Shown: piece after piece, positions 34,909 through 46,850 of the stretch
Position numbering within the stretch: position 1 is the first letter of the stretch
How the letters are laid out: each line of letters opens with the position of its first letter
Assembly: GCA_013399895.1 (NCBI GenBank)
Contig: VXBA01001682.1
Coordinates: 62,460-126,459 of the forward strand
Length of the DNA: 64,000 nucleotides
Direction: 5' to 3'
Source of the DNA: Serilophus lunatus
Lineage: Eukaryota; Chordata; Aves; Passeriformes; Eurylaimidae
Notes under the pieces: model-generated
Told to the model about the DNA's origin: nothing
What the model saw: the letters and a program-made list of their open reading frames with translations, nothing else
Database searches by the model: none
Translations under genes and position numbers: made by a program

Positions 34909-34969
34909 AAAGAAAAGAAAAGAAAAGAAAAGAAAAGAAAAGAAAAGAAAAGAAAAGAAAAGAAAAGAA
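34909..34969 (+). repeat. (AAAAG)n microsatellite
   Basis: About twelve perfect AAAAG units run out of the gap. The true length is unknown. Confidence 0.95.
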
Positions 34970-35532
34970 CTGTAACAGCAAATAATTCTTATTTGCAGTA
35001 CTCCAAATTAAAATAATTTGATCTTTTTGGTCTCTACTCTTGTTTAATAATGAATGCTGACAGCAAGTTTAGCAGAAGAATACTATATGTAAAGTATTAC
35101 AATACACATAAATACTCTTACGGGAGGTAAATGTTCAATTAATTGACAGCATCAGATGTGAAAGCATATTAAAGATCTATACCTTCACTACCTAGCTATA
35201 TTTCACTATATCGCATTTATGTATCCCTACTCAAGTCTGCAGACTACTTCCTAAAACTCTGGAGGCTAATCTATAAAGGTTTGGTAATATTCAGATTTAA
35301 ATTTCAATAACCATGGTATGTTAATTCTGCTCATCTCTTCTGAACATGTTTTAAAAGGAAAGAAGGAAAGAGTTATACATAGCTGGAGTAATGGGTTAAG
35401 TACAGAAAAGCAGGTAGAAAGCTTTAACAGTCAAGATATTTTTCCATCAGCAGTCAACAGTCTCACTGTAGGCAGCTACATCTGCTGTTCTAAGGAGATA
35501 GAGGAAGTCAAGATTTCAGGGACACTTCAAGA

Positions 35533-35613
35533 ATACCTTTTATTTTGTTGTTTTGGTTTGTTTTGTTGGGGGGTTTTGTTTTGCTTTGGTTTGGTTTTGG
35601 TGTTTTGTTTTTT
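35533..35613 (+). repeat. G/T-rich low-complexity tract
   Basis: Repeated GTTTT and GGTTT units on the plus strand, ending in a T run. C is almost absent. Confidence 0.85.
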
Positions 35614-37657
35614 TTTATAAATAGATATATTTGGCTGAGTTCTAGACTTTCTCTTTGTGACTACAAATTGGCCAATATTAAAGAAAGAGTAAAATGAATG
35701 GAAGGGTGAACTAATGCTCTTTCAGTATAGCTTCATCTTCTCTGGTAACTAGGTCAGAATGACATTTTTTGAATAAAGCATGAGATATACAAGGGAAATA
35801 TTAATCTTTGATCCCAGTTCTTGTAAATTCAGTGTATATTTTAGAAAGTAAGCTTCATTACTTGCCTTGATAAAGTGGTTATAGAGTACAAACATTTCAT
35901 AATGCACTGAACTCCCATAAATCAATTGAAATTAGTTTAGTGTCAAGTTGATAAATCTCACCTTATCGTTATACCTTGAAGGTGATTTAACAAGTATTTC
36001 ACAGTGTGTAATTTATACCATGTTAGCAAGAGATAAGAAAACAAGGGTTCCAAACCAATAATTATTGTCACACTCATTTATAAATTCTGCTATCTTAAAG
36101 ATTTGAAAAAAATTTGATTAAAGCTTTTGGGTACGGTTTATAAATAATTATAATTCTTTGTGTAAACTCTGAAATCTCTTGAGTTAGGTATAACTTTAAG
36201 GTATTGTATCATTTTGTGGTTTATATAACCAGCTTTTTCTAAGACTGGAAACAGATTGATAGTCAGTGTAAGTATGAATAGTACCAAGAAGAGTTTCTTG
36301 TTTATTTTCTTTTGGCTTTTACCACCCATGATAATCTCAAGCAATGGAAACATATGTGCAGGAAGATTTCTTTCTAGAGTCATTCATAGTGGAGAATATT
36401 GTTGATCGTTTTCTCCAACTAATAATTTTCTTGCCTCTTTTAATTATAAAAATATTGAATACTATATTGTGGAGTAATATACATGCCTGATTATAATTAT
36501 AATAATGAAATTCAAGAAGCACAAGGCGTACTTATTCCCAGTGGATTGACGAATCAGTAGAGTCATGACATTATATGTTCTCATGGCTTTTCTGCCTTCC
36601 AAAAATGAACTCTATCACACCATAAAATGATATAATTACATTTCAGAGCTACCTGAGTTGCCTGAAACAAATGAGATAAGAAATAACACAAACACCCTGT
36701 TTGCAGAGGTAAAGGGAGATTTCAGCTTTACTGGTGAAGTCTGTGATCCAAAAGAGGAAAATCGTAACAATCTCCCTATTTTTATAACATTTAGAGTGCC
36801 CATCCCTCATACTATCCAATTAAAGTCCATCTTACTTCTGTGCTCCCTCAATGTCCAACAGCATTGTGCCTTCTTGCTAAGCCCCACCTATGTCCAGCCT
36901 CTAGTAGGCCTGGAAGCCTAACTGTGTTTTGTCTTGTACCTCACTTACCTATACACAAGAATGCAAACACACTGGAACACAGGGTCTTCTGACCCTTAAT
37001 ATTCCAAGCTATCCAGACACCTAGATAAAGTGAATTCCTAAAAATATTAAGCATACCCTTTAAGGCATCACCTGCAGAAACTGTAGTTTTCATTTTTTCT
37101 CTGAAGGAAAATTATCGTTTTGTCACACAATTGGAAGTTATAGCTATTTGATTCAATGCAGGCATTTATCTCAGCATCTCTAAGTGGATATGTGATATTC
37201 TTTTCACATTACAGTAGCTATAACTACTGCACAATAAAATAAAGTAGAGGCCTCAGCTGTCTGAATTACCCAGCAGTCCTGTGTTAATGCAGAAATTACC
37301 CTACCTGTAATTAGCTAGCATTTCTGCATGGTTCTTAGTGGAGAAGAGGCATCCCTGTGCCTGGTATTGCATCATGGTGACCAAAAAAAAACAGTATTGC
37401 CATTGCTAGTAGCAAACCAGCGACTTGCTAAAATTGTGCTAACTTTGCTTTATGCTAAATGCAGGATGCTTTAGCCCTGGTCATTCAGGTTGCTAGACAA
37501 CTGGGCTACATGAAGTATAGTTTGGTATTGGATATCTCATTATGATACAGAGTTTAAGTGTGATAATAGTAAAAGTCTTGAAAATATGGTCATAAGTTGG
37601 GAAAAAAAAATCAGTTATTGCATGTTGGTGGTCACTGAAGAGATGAGCCTTGAGAGC

Positions 37658-37666
37658 TATAAAAGG
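37658..37666 (+). promoter_or_regulatory. Strong TATA-box match, TATAAAAGG
   Basis: A consensus TATA box lies ahead of about 250 bp of more GC-rich sequence containing an open frame of 95 codons (37586-37873) that I do not recognise. It could be the promoter of a non-coding RNA or a decayed LTR. There is no further support. Confidence 0.25.
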
Positions 37667-38375
37667 ACTGCTTTGAGAGTTACAAATAGAAGAAGCACTA
37701 GAGAAGTGAAAAAGAAGAAGATGAGCAGCAGCATAACATCAGCCCAGCAAGAAGTTACATGCAGCCCAGGCTGCTTACAAACACGATTCCATAAAAGAAG
37801 ACCTCCAACAGAGGGAAGATGGGTGGGAAATTGTCCCAACGGGAGCTATGATTGCAGAAGCACTGCAGGATGATGAGAGCCAGACATGTGCCCTTGGGCT
37901 GCCTGTCAGCTCTGGGCTTCAGATTTCCCTCCCTCTGGCCCGTTGTCAGCTTCTAGAGTCCCATTGAAGCATCTGGCCTGATAGTTGTTCCAGGCTGCAT
38001 GTGATGCTCAAGTTTACTTATACACGCATCTCTTTCTTCACTGATTCTTTGTGTTTTTCAACCAAGTTGAGTAGTTATGATTTTGAGTACTGTTGTACTT
38101 CAACGTACAAAAGGCAATCTTTACCATAGCTTGTCATGCAGACAGCAGAACTGAAGCACTCACTGTTTGATACATTAAAAAAAAAAAAATTCTTTAAAAG
38201 CCACCCATAATTCAGTTTATTTTAAAAATCAAAACCTAGAAGAGAACAAAAAAAGAGTTACTTATCATAATGTTTCATAATGAGGCTGCTAAATTGCTCA
38301 TTGGATAGAACCATGAGCATTAGATTCAGGTATTGTTCAGTTCTTTGCTCCTTTGTGGACCTATGTTCTATGTTC

Positions 38376-40362
38376 GTCAGCCCTTGTTCTCGCAGAAGTT
38401 TTCAATCTCCCAGATATTTGCTGGGAACTCAATATGGCAGAGACGAGGCAGTCCAGAAGGTTCTTGGAATGTATTGAGGATTGCTTCCTGTCACAGCTAG
38501 TTAGTGAGCCTACCAGGGGCAAAGCTATTCTTGACTTACTGTTCACTAACAGGGAAGGGCTTGTTGGGAATGTAGTGATTGGAGGCTGCCTGGGATCCAG
38601 TGACCATGAAATAATGGACTTTTCTATAAACAGTGAAAGAAGGAGAGGATTCAACAAAACCTCCGTGCTAGACTTCCGGAGGGTGGACTTTGGCTTCTTT
38701 AAAGAAATAACTAGTAGAGTACCCTGGGAGACTGTCCTTAGTAACAAAGGCGTCCAGGAAGGCTGGATGTACTTCAAGGCTGAGGTCTTGAAAGTGCAGG
38801 AACAGACTGTCCCGATGTGCTGTAAGATGAGCTGTAGGGACAGATGTCCGGGCTGGATGGATAAGGAGCTTTTGAATGAATTAAGGAAAAAGAAGAGGAT
38901 GTACCGACTTTGGAAAGAAGAGGAGGTGTCCCAGGCGATGTTTAAAGATGTTGTTAGGCCATGTAGAAAAAGAATTAGGGAAGCGAAGGCCCAGTTTGAG
39001 CTAAAATTGGCCACCTCTGTTAAGGATAATAAAAAGTGCTTCTATAAATATGTTTTTATAAATACATTAATAGTAAAAAAAATGATAGGGAGAATCTCCA
39101 TTCTTTATTAAATAAGGAAGGGAATATAGTTACTGAGGATGGGGAAAAAGGCAGAGATACTTAATACCTTTTTTGTTTCTGTTTTTAATAGTAAAATTGA
39201 TGGTTTACAGGACAAGTCCTTGCTTAAACTAGTTGATACAGATAGGGAACAGTGTAGCCCCACCACGATCCAGGTGGAAGATGTTAGAGACCTGCTGTCC
39301 CATCTAGATCCTCATAAGTCTGTGGGACCTGATGGGATTCAACCTAGGGTACTGAGAGATCTGGCAGATGCGCTTGCTAAGCCTCCTTCCATCATCTTTC
39401 AACAGTCTTGGCCTACTGGAGAGGTTCCAGATGACTGGAAATTGGCTAATGTGGCACCTATCTATAAGAAGGGCAAGAAGGAGGATCCGGAGAATTATAA
39501 ACCTGTCAGCGTGACCTCAGTACCAGGGAAAATTATGGATCTAATCATCTTAAGGGAAATCATGCTGCATCTACAGGAAAATAAGGAGATCAGAGGTAGC
39601 CAGCATGGATTCAGGAGGGGAAGATCCTGCTTAATCAATCTAGTCTCCTTTTATGATCAGGTAATTCATCTGATTGACGAGAGGAACCCTGTGGATGTAG
39701 TTTATCTTGATTTTAGCAAAGCCTTTGATACTGTCTCCCATAATAAACTCCTGGTGAAGCTGATGGATTGTGGCTTAGACAGGTTTACTCTGTCCTGGGT
39801 TAAGAATTGGCTGGATGGCCGAGCTCAGGGAGTGGTGGTGAACAGTGTCATGTCCAGTTGGAGGCCGGTCAACGTTGGGGTCCCTCAGGGTTCAGTGTTG
39901 GGGCTGGTTTTATTCAATACCTTTATTGATGGTCTGGACAAAAGGATGGACTCCATTATTAGTAAGTTTGTGGATGACACCAAGCTTGGAATGAGTGTCG
40001 ATCTGTTAGAGGGTAGGAGGGCTCTGCAGAGAGACCTTGATAGGCTGGATAGATGGGCTGAGTCCAATAGTAGGTGGCTTAATAAATCCAAGTGCCAGGT
40101 TTTACACTTTGGTCACAATAACCCCATGCAGAGTTGTAGGCTGGGGTCGGTGTGGCTGGAGGATGGCCAGGCAGAGAGGGACGTGGGAGTGCTGGTTGAT
40201 AGGAAGCTGAATATGACAAAGCAGTGTGCCCAGGCGGCCAAGAAGGCCAATGGCATCCTGGCCTGCATCAAAAATAGTGTTGCCAGTAAGACCAGGGAAG
40301 TTATGCTTCCTTTATACTTGACACTGTTCAGGCCACAGTCTATGTGGTGTTCATTAAGTAGA
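38376..40362 (+). mobile_element. CR1 LINE, long copy truncated at both ends
   Basis: This is the coding core of ORF2. The first part (frame 38353-39111) begins inside the endonuclease (FNLPDICWELN, LLFTNREGLVG) and has the SDHE catalytic motif at 38599-38610. The second part (39139 on) is the reverse transcriptase: SVGPDGIQPRVL, PVSVTSVPGKIMD, SQHGFRRGRSC, YLDFSKAFDTVSHNKLL, VPQGSVLG, then FVDD at 39967-39978 with both catalytic aspartates. Similarity ends near 40362, at the segment equivalent to LVRPHLEYC, so the rest of the frame and the 3' UTR are absent. That is unusual, because CR1 copies normally keep their 3' end. Frame breaks occur between 39045 and 39140 only. Confidence 0.95.
38376..40362 (+). 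pseudogene. CR1 ORF2 (endonuclease and reverse transcriptase), inactive
   Basis: In an active element this protein nicks target DNA and reverse-transcribes its own RNA from the 3' end. Here the N-terminal half of the endonuclease is missing. A short insertion near 39049-39062 shifts the frame, after which family-like residues resume in another frame (INSKKNDRENLHSLLNKEG). An extra A near 39145, in the run GGGGAAAAAGGC, shifts it again. The RT motifs downstream are open for about 400 codons. Long open RT sequence with few lesions suggests a younger insertion than the other CR1 pieces in the window. Confidence 0.9.
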
Positions 40363-43344
40363 AAATACATCTGTAACTATTTTCTCCCCATTGTTATAAT
40401 TTTAATGACTTAAATTATTACTGAGTATGCAAACATATTTCTGTATTTCTAATAGGAGAAAGAAGTCTATTTGGACCTAGACCAGAGATGGTGAAAAAAT
40501 GAGGTTAATACAAAATAAGCTTGCTTGACTTTTTTTCTCTTTATTTTCAATGTGTTGTGGCAGAAAAAAACAGATGTTGAACCTCTCTTAATTTCTTACT
40601 CGTAAATGTACTTTATAGTTGCACAAGATTTTGTGTCTGGTTTCTCCTCCCATTATTGCCCAAGCATTTAGAAGGATATGAAGTCTGTGTTTCACTGTAA
40701 AAGGTCATAAATGAAATGGAATGCAGCAATGCTGACAACAAACACTTTGCAGATCTATCTGAGGCTATTAAAAGGCTGTTTACTTTTGGATGAAAGATTA
40801 CCTATTAAATCTGAAAGAGGTTGCAAGCTGAATAAACACCATCTAGCAGGGTCAGTGCTCCTTATTGTCATGCAGTTGAAGGAACAAGAATGTTCTAGGT
40901 GGACTGGAGATGCATCATGCATCTAAATCATTCTGAAAGTACTGGAGGCGCTGAGTTGAAATGGCACAAACAGAAAATGACAATTTTCAACTGATTTTTT
41001 TACAGGAAGGATATGGTTAAAAACTAAAAAGGATGATTAAGTCTTTCCCTGTAAATAAAATGGCAGCCTTCAGTCTTCAAAGAGGGGACAAAGGCAATAT
41101 ATAAGAGATATAATTCAAAGCAGGTCACTGAGTGCATCTGCAGGCATATGACTGTAAAAGACTCATTCATATTATCCTCCCAAGTAATTTCAGTGGTATA
41201 ATGCTAAAAAACATTGCAGGATTTTGTGTCATAAAGATTTTTTTAAGCCATGTACCTATGCTATACACATGGGGAAAAAATAAAATCTAAAATGATGAAG
41301 AAATGAGTTTTCAAATCCATATTAAATAAATATGTTTTTTATAATCCTGAAGGACATATTGAAATGTGGCATTCTTTCAACTGATCTAAACAAGGTCTGG
41401 GAAGTGCAACCTGCAGCATGTTATTTGTAGGATGTGTGTCACTATCACATCTCTAAATTAAGTCCAGGTTCTTATGTGTCTTAACTGATGTTCAATTATT
41501 TTTTAGATCTGTTGAATAGAGTAAGTGTCATTTATTTGACTGCAGCATAGACTATGAGTATACTTGAGCTATCAAGATAAATATCAACCTTTTTCAGTAG
41601 TCATCTGAGGAAATCATATACATCATTCTGATTTAACTAGGAAATATATATTTTTTTAGAGAGAGCAAAATCCAATGCATGCTTAGAAGTAACTTGAATC
41701 AATGCACTATGAGCTTTTTCTCATTTGTGATTACAGAATAAATTTCTGGGGTGTCATCATGGATAGAAATTATTAATTCTCATTTCACTGATTCTTACTG
41801 AGAATTGTTCTATAGTAGACCTGCAACTTCCTTCCGGTGCACTACACTGTGGAAGGCATTTGCGTGTATGCACAAGTTTCCTCCCGCTACTCTGGTCAGT
41901 CCTATAAATAATACAGAAAATCCAATGTTAAATATTTGCACTGAACTCTAGGTATTTTGCAAACTGTTAACCTGAGCTTCTGAGGAGCTTTCTAAAGTCA
42001 GATTTTTGCCTTGGGTGTGGGTGCCTTGGGTGTAAGTGGAAGTACCCAGATGATAAAGTCAGTAAGAAATAAGGTTCATTGTAATATAATACTTCCTTGA
42101 AGGCAAGTGTATGATTAATTAACCTTCAGAACTAGATCAGTGGTGCCAGGTTTTTATCCATTCAGACTGGTTTTGTGTTTGTTTTCTTTTTCAACAGGCT
42201 ATGCTCAGTGGGAAAATTAATGGTAAATAGAAAATTTATTTTCCCTCACTTTGTGCCAAGAGTGTTTAAAATTAGATAACTGTGATAGATTAGACATCTG
42301 GCATCAAATTTCTTTCACTGTTTTGTTTGAGTGCATTATAGTGCATAACATCAGTACACCCTTCTAGGATAGGTTTAAAGTGCAAGCAATAGAAAAATTA
42401 TATTTACATATTATGATACAAATTTTTAAACATAATCTCAGAACTTCTATTAGTTGACTCTTTAAATAGTATCATGGAAAATATTTCAAGCATTTCGCTG
42501 GATTTGAGTCCATTTGCTTTCACTAGATTGAAAACAGGAGATTATAGCTCATGAAGGATTTTCTCCTGAATTCTGTTCCTAAATATTTTAATCTTTTCAT
42601 CACTGCCAGATTGTAGAATCATAGAAAAGCAGAATGTGTGGTTATGAGTTTACTTTTGTTCCCTACCTATGACTTATATATTTAATTTTTGAAAGTCTTT
42701 TTACTTTTTATTGCAATTTAGGTTTGTGAATCTGTATTTTAAAATGTTGATTTTTGTATCCTTTTCTGATTATGTTTGAATACATTTTATTTATTGAGAA
42801 TGATGGGATGTTTACTTATTTCTATCTGTGATTTTAGCTCTATTAATCTTTCCTTCAAGCTCTGCCATTGATAATATTTTAGACTGCAGTTGAGTTCTGT
42901 GTTGATTGTATTAATGTGCATACTATTATTTGTCACCTCATTTATTTCAGTGTTTTCAAGATAATAAACTGTTCTTCTCTGAGAATGAAAAACTCATTTG
43001 TTCAGTATGGGACAGTGCTTTGGTATTAGGAAGTTCAATTTGTTTAGAATATTTTAGGACAAGTCTTTATGTTTTCTTGAATACAGTTTTTCTCTAAGTT
43101 TGTCCAACTCATCATTTTGGAGTGTGTTTTCCTCATTTTAGTATTTTCTTCCACCTTTTTAAGTATAAATTTAGTGAAAAACTTTATCTGTCAGTAGATA
43201 TGTTGTTTTCACTTTCATACACTACTAAAGACATTAAATTATGGTACATTATATATATACTACGAAAGGATAGTTTATTCCGCCGTTGCTACTTTCTGCT
43301 ACTTTTTGCTACACTAACAACATCGTGTACCAATATATGCCAAG
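40363..43344. other. AT-rich sequence, no gene
   Basis: No recognised exon. TAGAATCATAGAAAAGC at about 42615 resembles the minus-strand CR1 terminus, but the likeness does not continue. Confidence 0.5.
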
Positions 43345-43600
43345 GGTGGAGTGGAGTTGGGTGAAAAGGTATGCAGAGAGGGGATCTCGGTATCCTAGTG
43401 GACACCAGCCTTCCCATGAGCCAGCAACAAGCCCTTGCAGCAAAACTGGCCAACAATCTACAGGGCTGCATAAGCAGATTGTGGCCAGCAGCTCAAAGGA
43501 GGGTATCCTCCTGCTCTGTTCAGCCCTATGAAGATGTGTCTGGAGTGCTGGAATCAGTGCTGGGCTCCCCATCACAAAAGAGACATGGGTTTACCAGAGG
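43345..43600 (+). mobile_element. CR1 LINE fragment, C-terminal RT region, decayed
   Basis: Translated pieces in shifting frames match the end of CR1 ORF2: a stretch like GVLVDTSLPMSQQ, then QQALAAKLANN with GCI, and a later part like ECWNQCWAPHHKRDMG. In family members these correspond to the VLVDxKLNMSQQ and FWAPQxKKDM regions. There are several frame changes. The 3' UTR is not recognisable after 43600. Confidence 0.8.
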
Positions 43601-44202
43601 GAGTTCAGTAAAAGGACATGGATGCATTGCACAAAAGGAAATTACTGCAAAGTCAAGCTATTGTTTAATTAAGAGAAATCATCAACAGTGTAAATTGTAC
43701 CAGTCTAAAGCTATGTCTGTGTCTCAGTGATACTTTTGGGACACTCAGAGATACTCTCAGTTCTCCCTGTGCTCTTCTCTGAGCTTGCCCTTCCTCTAAA
43801 GACTAACAATTTCAGACCAATAACAATCAGAATATTGAAATACTTTAAAGTGATTCTTTTGCAGATACCATCATACAATTTGAAGAGCAAAACTTTGAGA
43901 ACCCCAGCTTTAAACTGTGGATGATGATGCTCTCACTGGATTTTCTACATACCTTCAGAGCTATGAACTTATTCTGTTACCTTATGAATGAAACAAAATT
44001 AGCTTTTCAGATTTTAGAAACTGGGGACTGCATCTGTTGAAGACTTTTAAGGATGCTCTTAGTAAATCTAGTACACAACAATAGTGGTAAACTATTGCAG
44101 ATCTTCTGCCAAAATAGTACTAAACCATCAAACAATAAACTGGTATGTGATAGGGAAGGGGGAGTAGAGTAGAGGGGAGATGGAAGAGAGCCGACAAAAT
44201 TG
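43601..44202. other. No gene recognised
   Basis: Unique AT-rich sequence between two CR1 remnants. It may contain diverged CR1 tail sequence. Confidence 0.45.
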
Positions 44203-44262
44203 TTAGGGTTACAAAAGACCTCTAAGCTCATTGAATCCATCCTTCTCTACTTCTCTTGAAAC
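44203..44262 (-). mobile_element. CR1 LINE 3'-terminal fragment
   Basis: GGGTTACAAAAGACCTCTAA followed by CTCATTGAATCCATCC is the reverse complement of a common CR1 terminus variant (normally TTGGAAAAGACC, then TCATCGAGTCCAACC). Confidence 0.65.
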
Positions 44263-46368
44263 TATAACTTTGCACAGACAATTTGATTTTATGTGTCAGG
44301 GAGAGAAAGCATGTGGAAAAATATTATGTCAACTGGTGACTAATTTCCAATGAAACATTGGAGATGGAGTGGACTGACTAGAGTCCTGCCCAACTTCTTC
44401 AAACTCCTGCATTTAATGATTCATGAATAAATACAAAAGGAAGAGAACTTAATGAAAATGTACTATTTTCTTGCATATCAAACTGACTGTTGGACTAGTA
44501 CAAGCCCTCCACTTCTTAGATATAGTGGTTGCTCTATTTTGTGCCTAGGTGCAACAGTGGGAATTTATATTCTTCATTCATTCTAGAATAAGGCTTTAAC
44601 ATTATGGCCTCAAGATGGCTATTTCTTTCCTTGATATAAGGGTAACCTGCAAAAATTCTGCACAGCGTCTTAAGCATATTCTCTGCAGGTAAAAATCAAC
44701 AACTCAGTAATTAAGATCAGATCAGTTTTACTGAAATGGCATCTAAATAATTATGTGACATAATTTTTTTTACTAAACTATGTAACAATTCAGACTGTCA
44801 TTTGTTCAGCTGCATTCAAACTTCAAGTATAATAGATATCTTTTTGGATGGCCTGACAGTTCTTCTGAAAGCCAAAATTTCACATATTCACATATCAAAT
44901 TGGAAAAGTAAGACGGTAGATTTGCCTCAAATTGATTGAAGATTTAAATATCTTCCTGAAAATATACTGAGGAAAACTAAGTATTTGTTAGATATTGCAA
45001 AACCTCCTTGAATATAAATTTTGCAGCCCCCAATGCAAATTGGACACATTCTTTCCTCCTATTTCATCACAGAAAAAAAACACAAACAACACAAATATGA
45101 TAGCTTTGTAATGAGTATTTGTCATTTGAGATGCAGACTAAGACCATCTCTTAAAATAGATTTTTTTTTTCTCTGTTCATTTTACCAGATCTGCTCATAT
45201 TCTGAATATTTCAAAAAATGGATGTCACAGATGCTCTAAATAGGTGCAACCAAAAGGACCAATCCCTTTTTAGGTCACATACCACCCCTCCCCCCCTCGT
45301 CCCTCTTTTTCCTCCGGAACGTTAAAGTAGGAAAAGCAGCAATGCTAAATTCAGGTATTGCATATTTGCAGCTGTAAGTTTTCTCTTCTGGAAAGAAATC
45401 ATCTTCTGGGGATTTATGTACACAAAGATTCTTGATTTTTTTTCCAGTAACATAGAATCAACCATTCCTGTTTACTTAGATCTGTTTTTCTTCTATAATT
45501 AGAATCATGAATTCTTCAAAAAGCAGTCTGACATTTCTATCTTTATAGTTCTTTGTTTATATAAATAAATATCTTTAACTTTTCTGTATTTATGATCTGA
45601 ATTTTAGAAATATAGAAATATAATTAAACTGGACTGAAATTTTAGTAGGGTATCTCATTGATATGTTCTTGTTTTTTTCCAAAAGAAAAGAGAAATAAAT
45701 GACAATGTGGGTATAGAACATTATTTTGTTGTACCAGATACAGGATAATATTGTAATATATTCTTCAGATACAATAACAATTTAGAGATATTTGCTGGTT
45801 TAATTATTAATCACAATAATATAAACCCCTGTAAATATCTGGTTATTGGAAAAAACCATGTTCCATGTGGCTGAAAGCCTGCATTCAAGTGAGAAGAATC
45901 CATAGATAATTTCCTTTGAATAGCTTCTCTGAGTAAACACTACAACAGAAATTCAAAGGAAAAAATCAATCCAATTATGTAATTTGCTCTTCCTGAGGGA
46001 CGGTGTATAGAGAGAATGGATACTAGTGAGAATTTTGAGAAAGTATGGTGACAGCTTTATGGCTTCAGCCTTTGATGCCCACAAAGGAAGTAGAAGGGTG
46101 GGAGAAGCACGTAACAAAATTGCTTATACAGCCATTGTGATTTCAGAATATTTAAATAGAATTCTATCAAAATAGCAAAAGCAGTTCAAGAAAGGAGACA
46201 GAATTGCAGGTAAATTCTACCCTTCAGCATCTATTTCTAAGACAAGTTAGGGTCTTAGTTGATGCATCAATTTTCACAATACATAGTTGCAAGCTCCTTT
46301 TTCCTGCTTACATTGTAAAGATCCCAAACCTATTATTAGGCAAAATGTTCAGGGAAAAAGAAAAATTT
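44263..46368. other. AT-rich sequence, no gene
   Basis: Nothing recognised. Confidence 0.5.
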
Positions 46369-46612
46369 TGTTGATTTTATTGACAAGAAGCTCAACATGA
46401 TCTTTCAATATGCACTTGCAGCCCAGAAAGCCAACTAGATCCTGTGCTGCATTGAAAGAAGCCAGGAGATTGAGAGAGGTGATTCTGCCCCTCGACTCTG
46501 TTTTGGTGAGACTGTACCTGGAGTATGGCAACCAGCTCTGCAACTGTATGTGGGATTTTGTTAGCAGGGGAGGCTAAAAAGTTGGATTGTCTGAAAAGGT
46601 ACCAGAAGTTTT
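46369..46612 (+). mobile_element. CR1 LINE fragment interrupted by an LTR piece
   Basis: The translation follows the CR1 C-terminal RT region: VDFIDKKLNMIFQYALAAQK, then a region like LVRLYLEYGNQLCN, then KKLDCLKRYQK (family KDMDLLERVQR). At least two frame changes and stops are present. The similarity stops abruptly at 46612, a few bases before the start of an LTR-like sequence, so the CR1 copy was probably split by that insertion. Confidence 0.75.
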
Positions 46613-46617
46613 CTTCA

Positions 46618-46850
46618 TGTCTGACAGAGCCAGTGTCAGCTGGCTCCAAGATGGACCCACTGCTGGCCAAGGCTGAGCTTGTCACTGTCGGTGGCTGCAC
46701 CACTAGGATAACGTATTTAAGAATTAGAAACAGTTATTGCACAGAAGTGTTTGTTGGCAGAGAAGATAGGAGTGAAAATATGCAAGTGGATCTTGCTTTA
46801 CATTACATGAAGCTGAAGAATCTTATCAGACAGGTTGTCCCATTTGCATG
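46618..46850 (+). mobile_element. 5' part of an avian ERV LTR (U3 fragment)
   Basis: TGTCTGACAGAGCCAGTGTC, then AGCTGGCTCCAAGATGGACC, then a region with GGCTGAGC and finally GGATAACGTATTTAAGAA match the U3 start of an abundant avian LTR that I recognise. CGTATTTAAGAA is its TATA region. Similarity fades after about 46850, so R and U5 are lost or diverged. No coding capacity. Confidence 0.6.

Larger units (their letters stand above)
34970..38375. other. AT-rich sequence, no certain gene
   Basis: It includes a G/T-rich tract at 35533-35613 and an isolated TATA-like site at 37658. A stretch of more balanced composition (37230-37500) could be conserved non-coding DNA. No exon is recognised. Confidence 0.5.

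Noticed and set aside
34038..34985. Open frames of about 250-315 codons
   Set aside because: Most of the codons are N, and the remainder is LTR or (AAAAG)n.
36658..36921. 87-codon frame in slightly GC-richer sequence
   Set aside because: No recognisable domain. The start has no Kozak or promoter support and it reads as ordinary intergenic sequence.
42612..42640. TAGAATCATAGAAAAGC as a CR1 terminus
   Set aside because: Short match without the following GGTTGGAAGG-type sequence.
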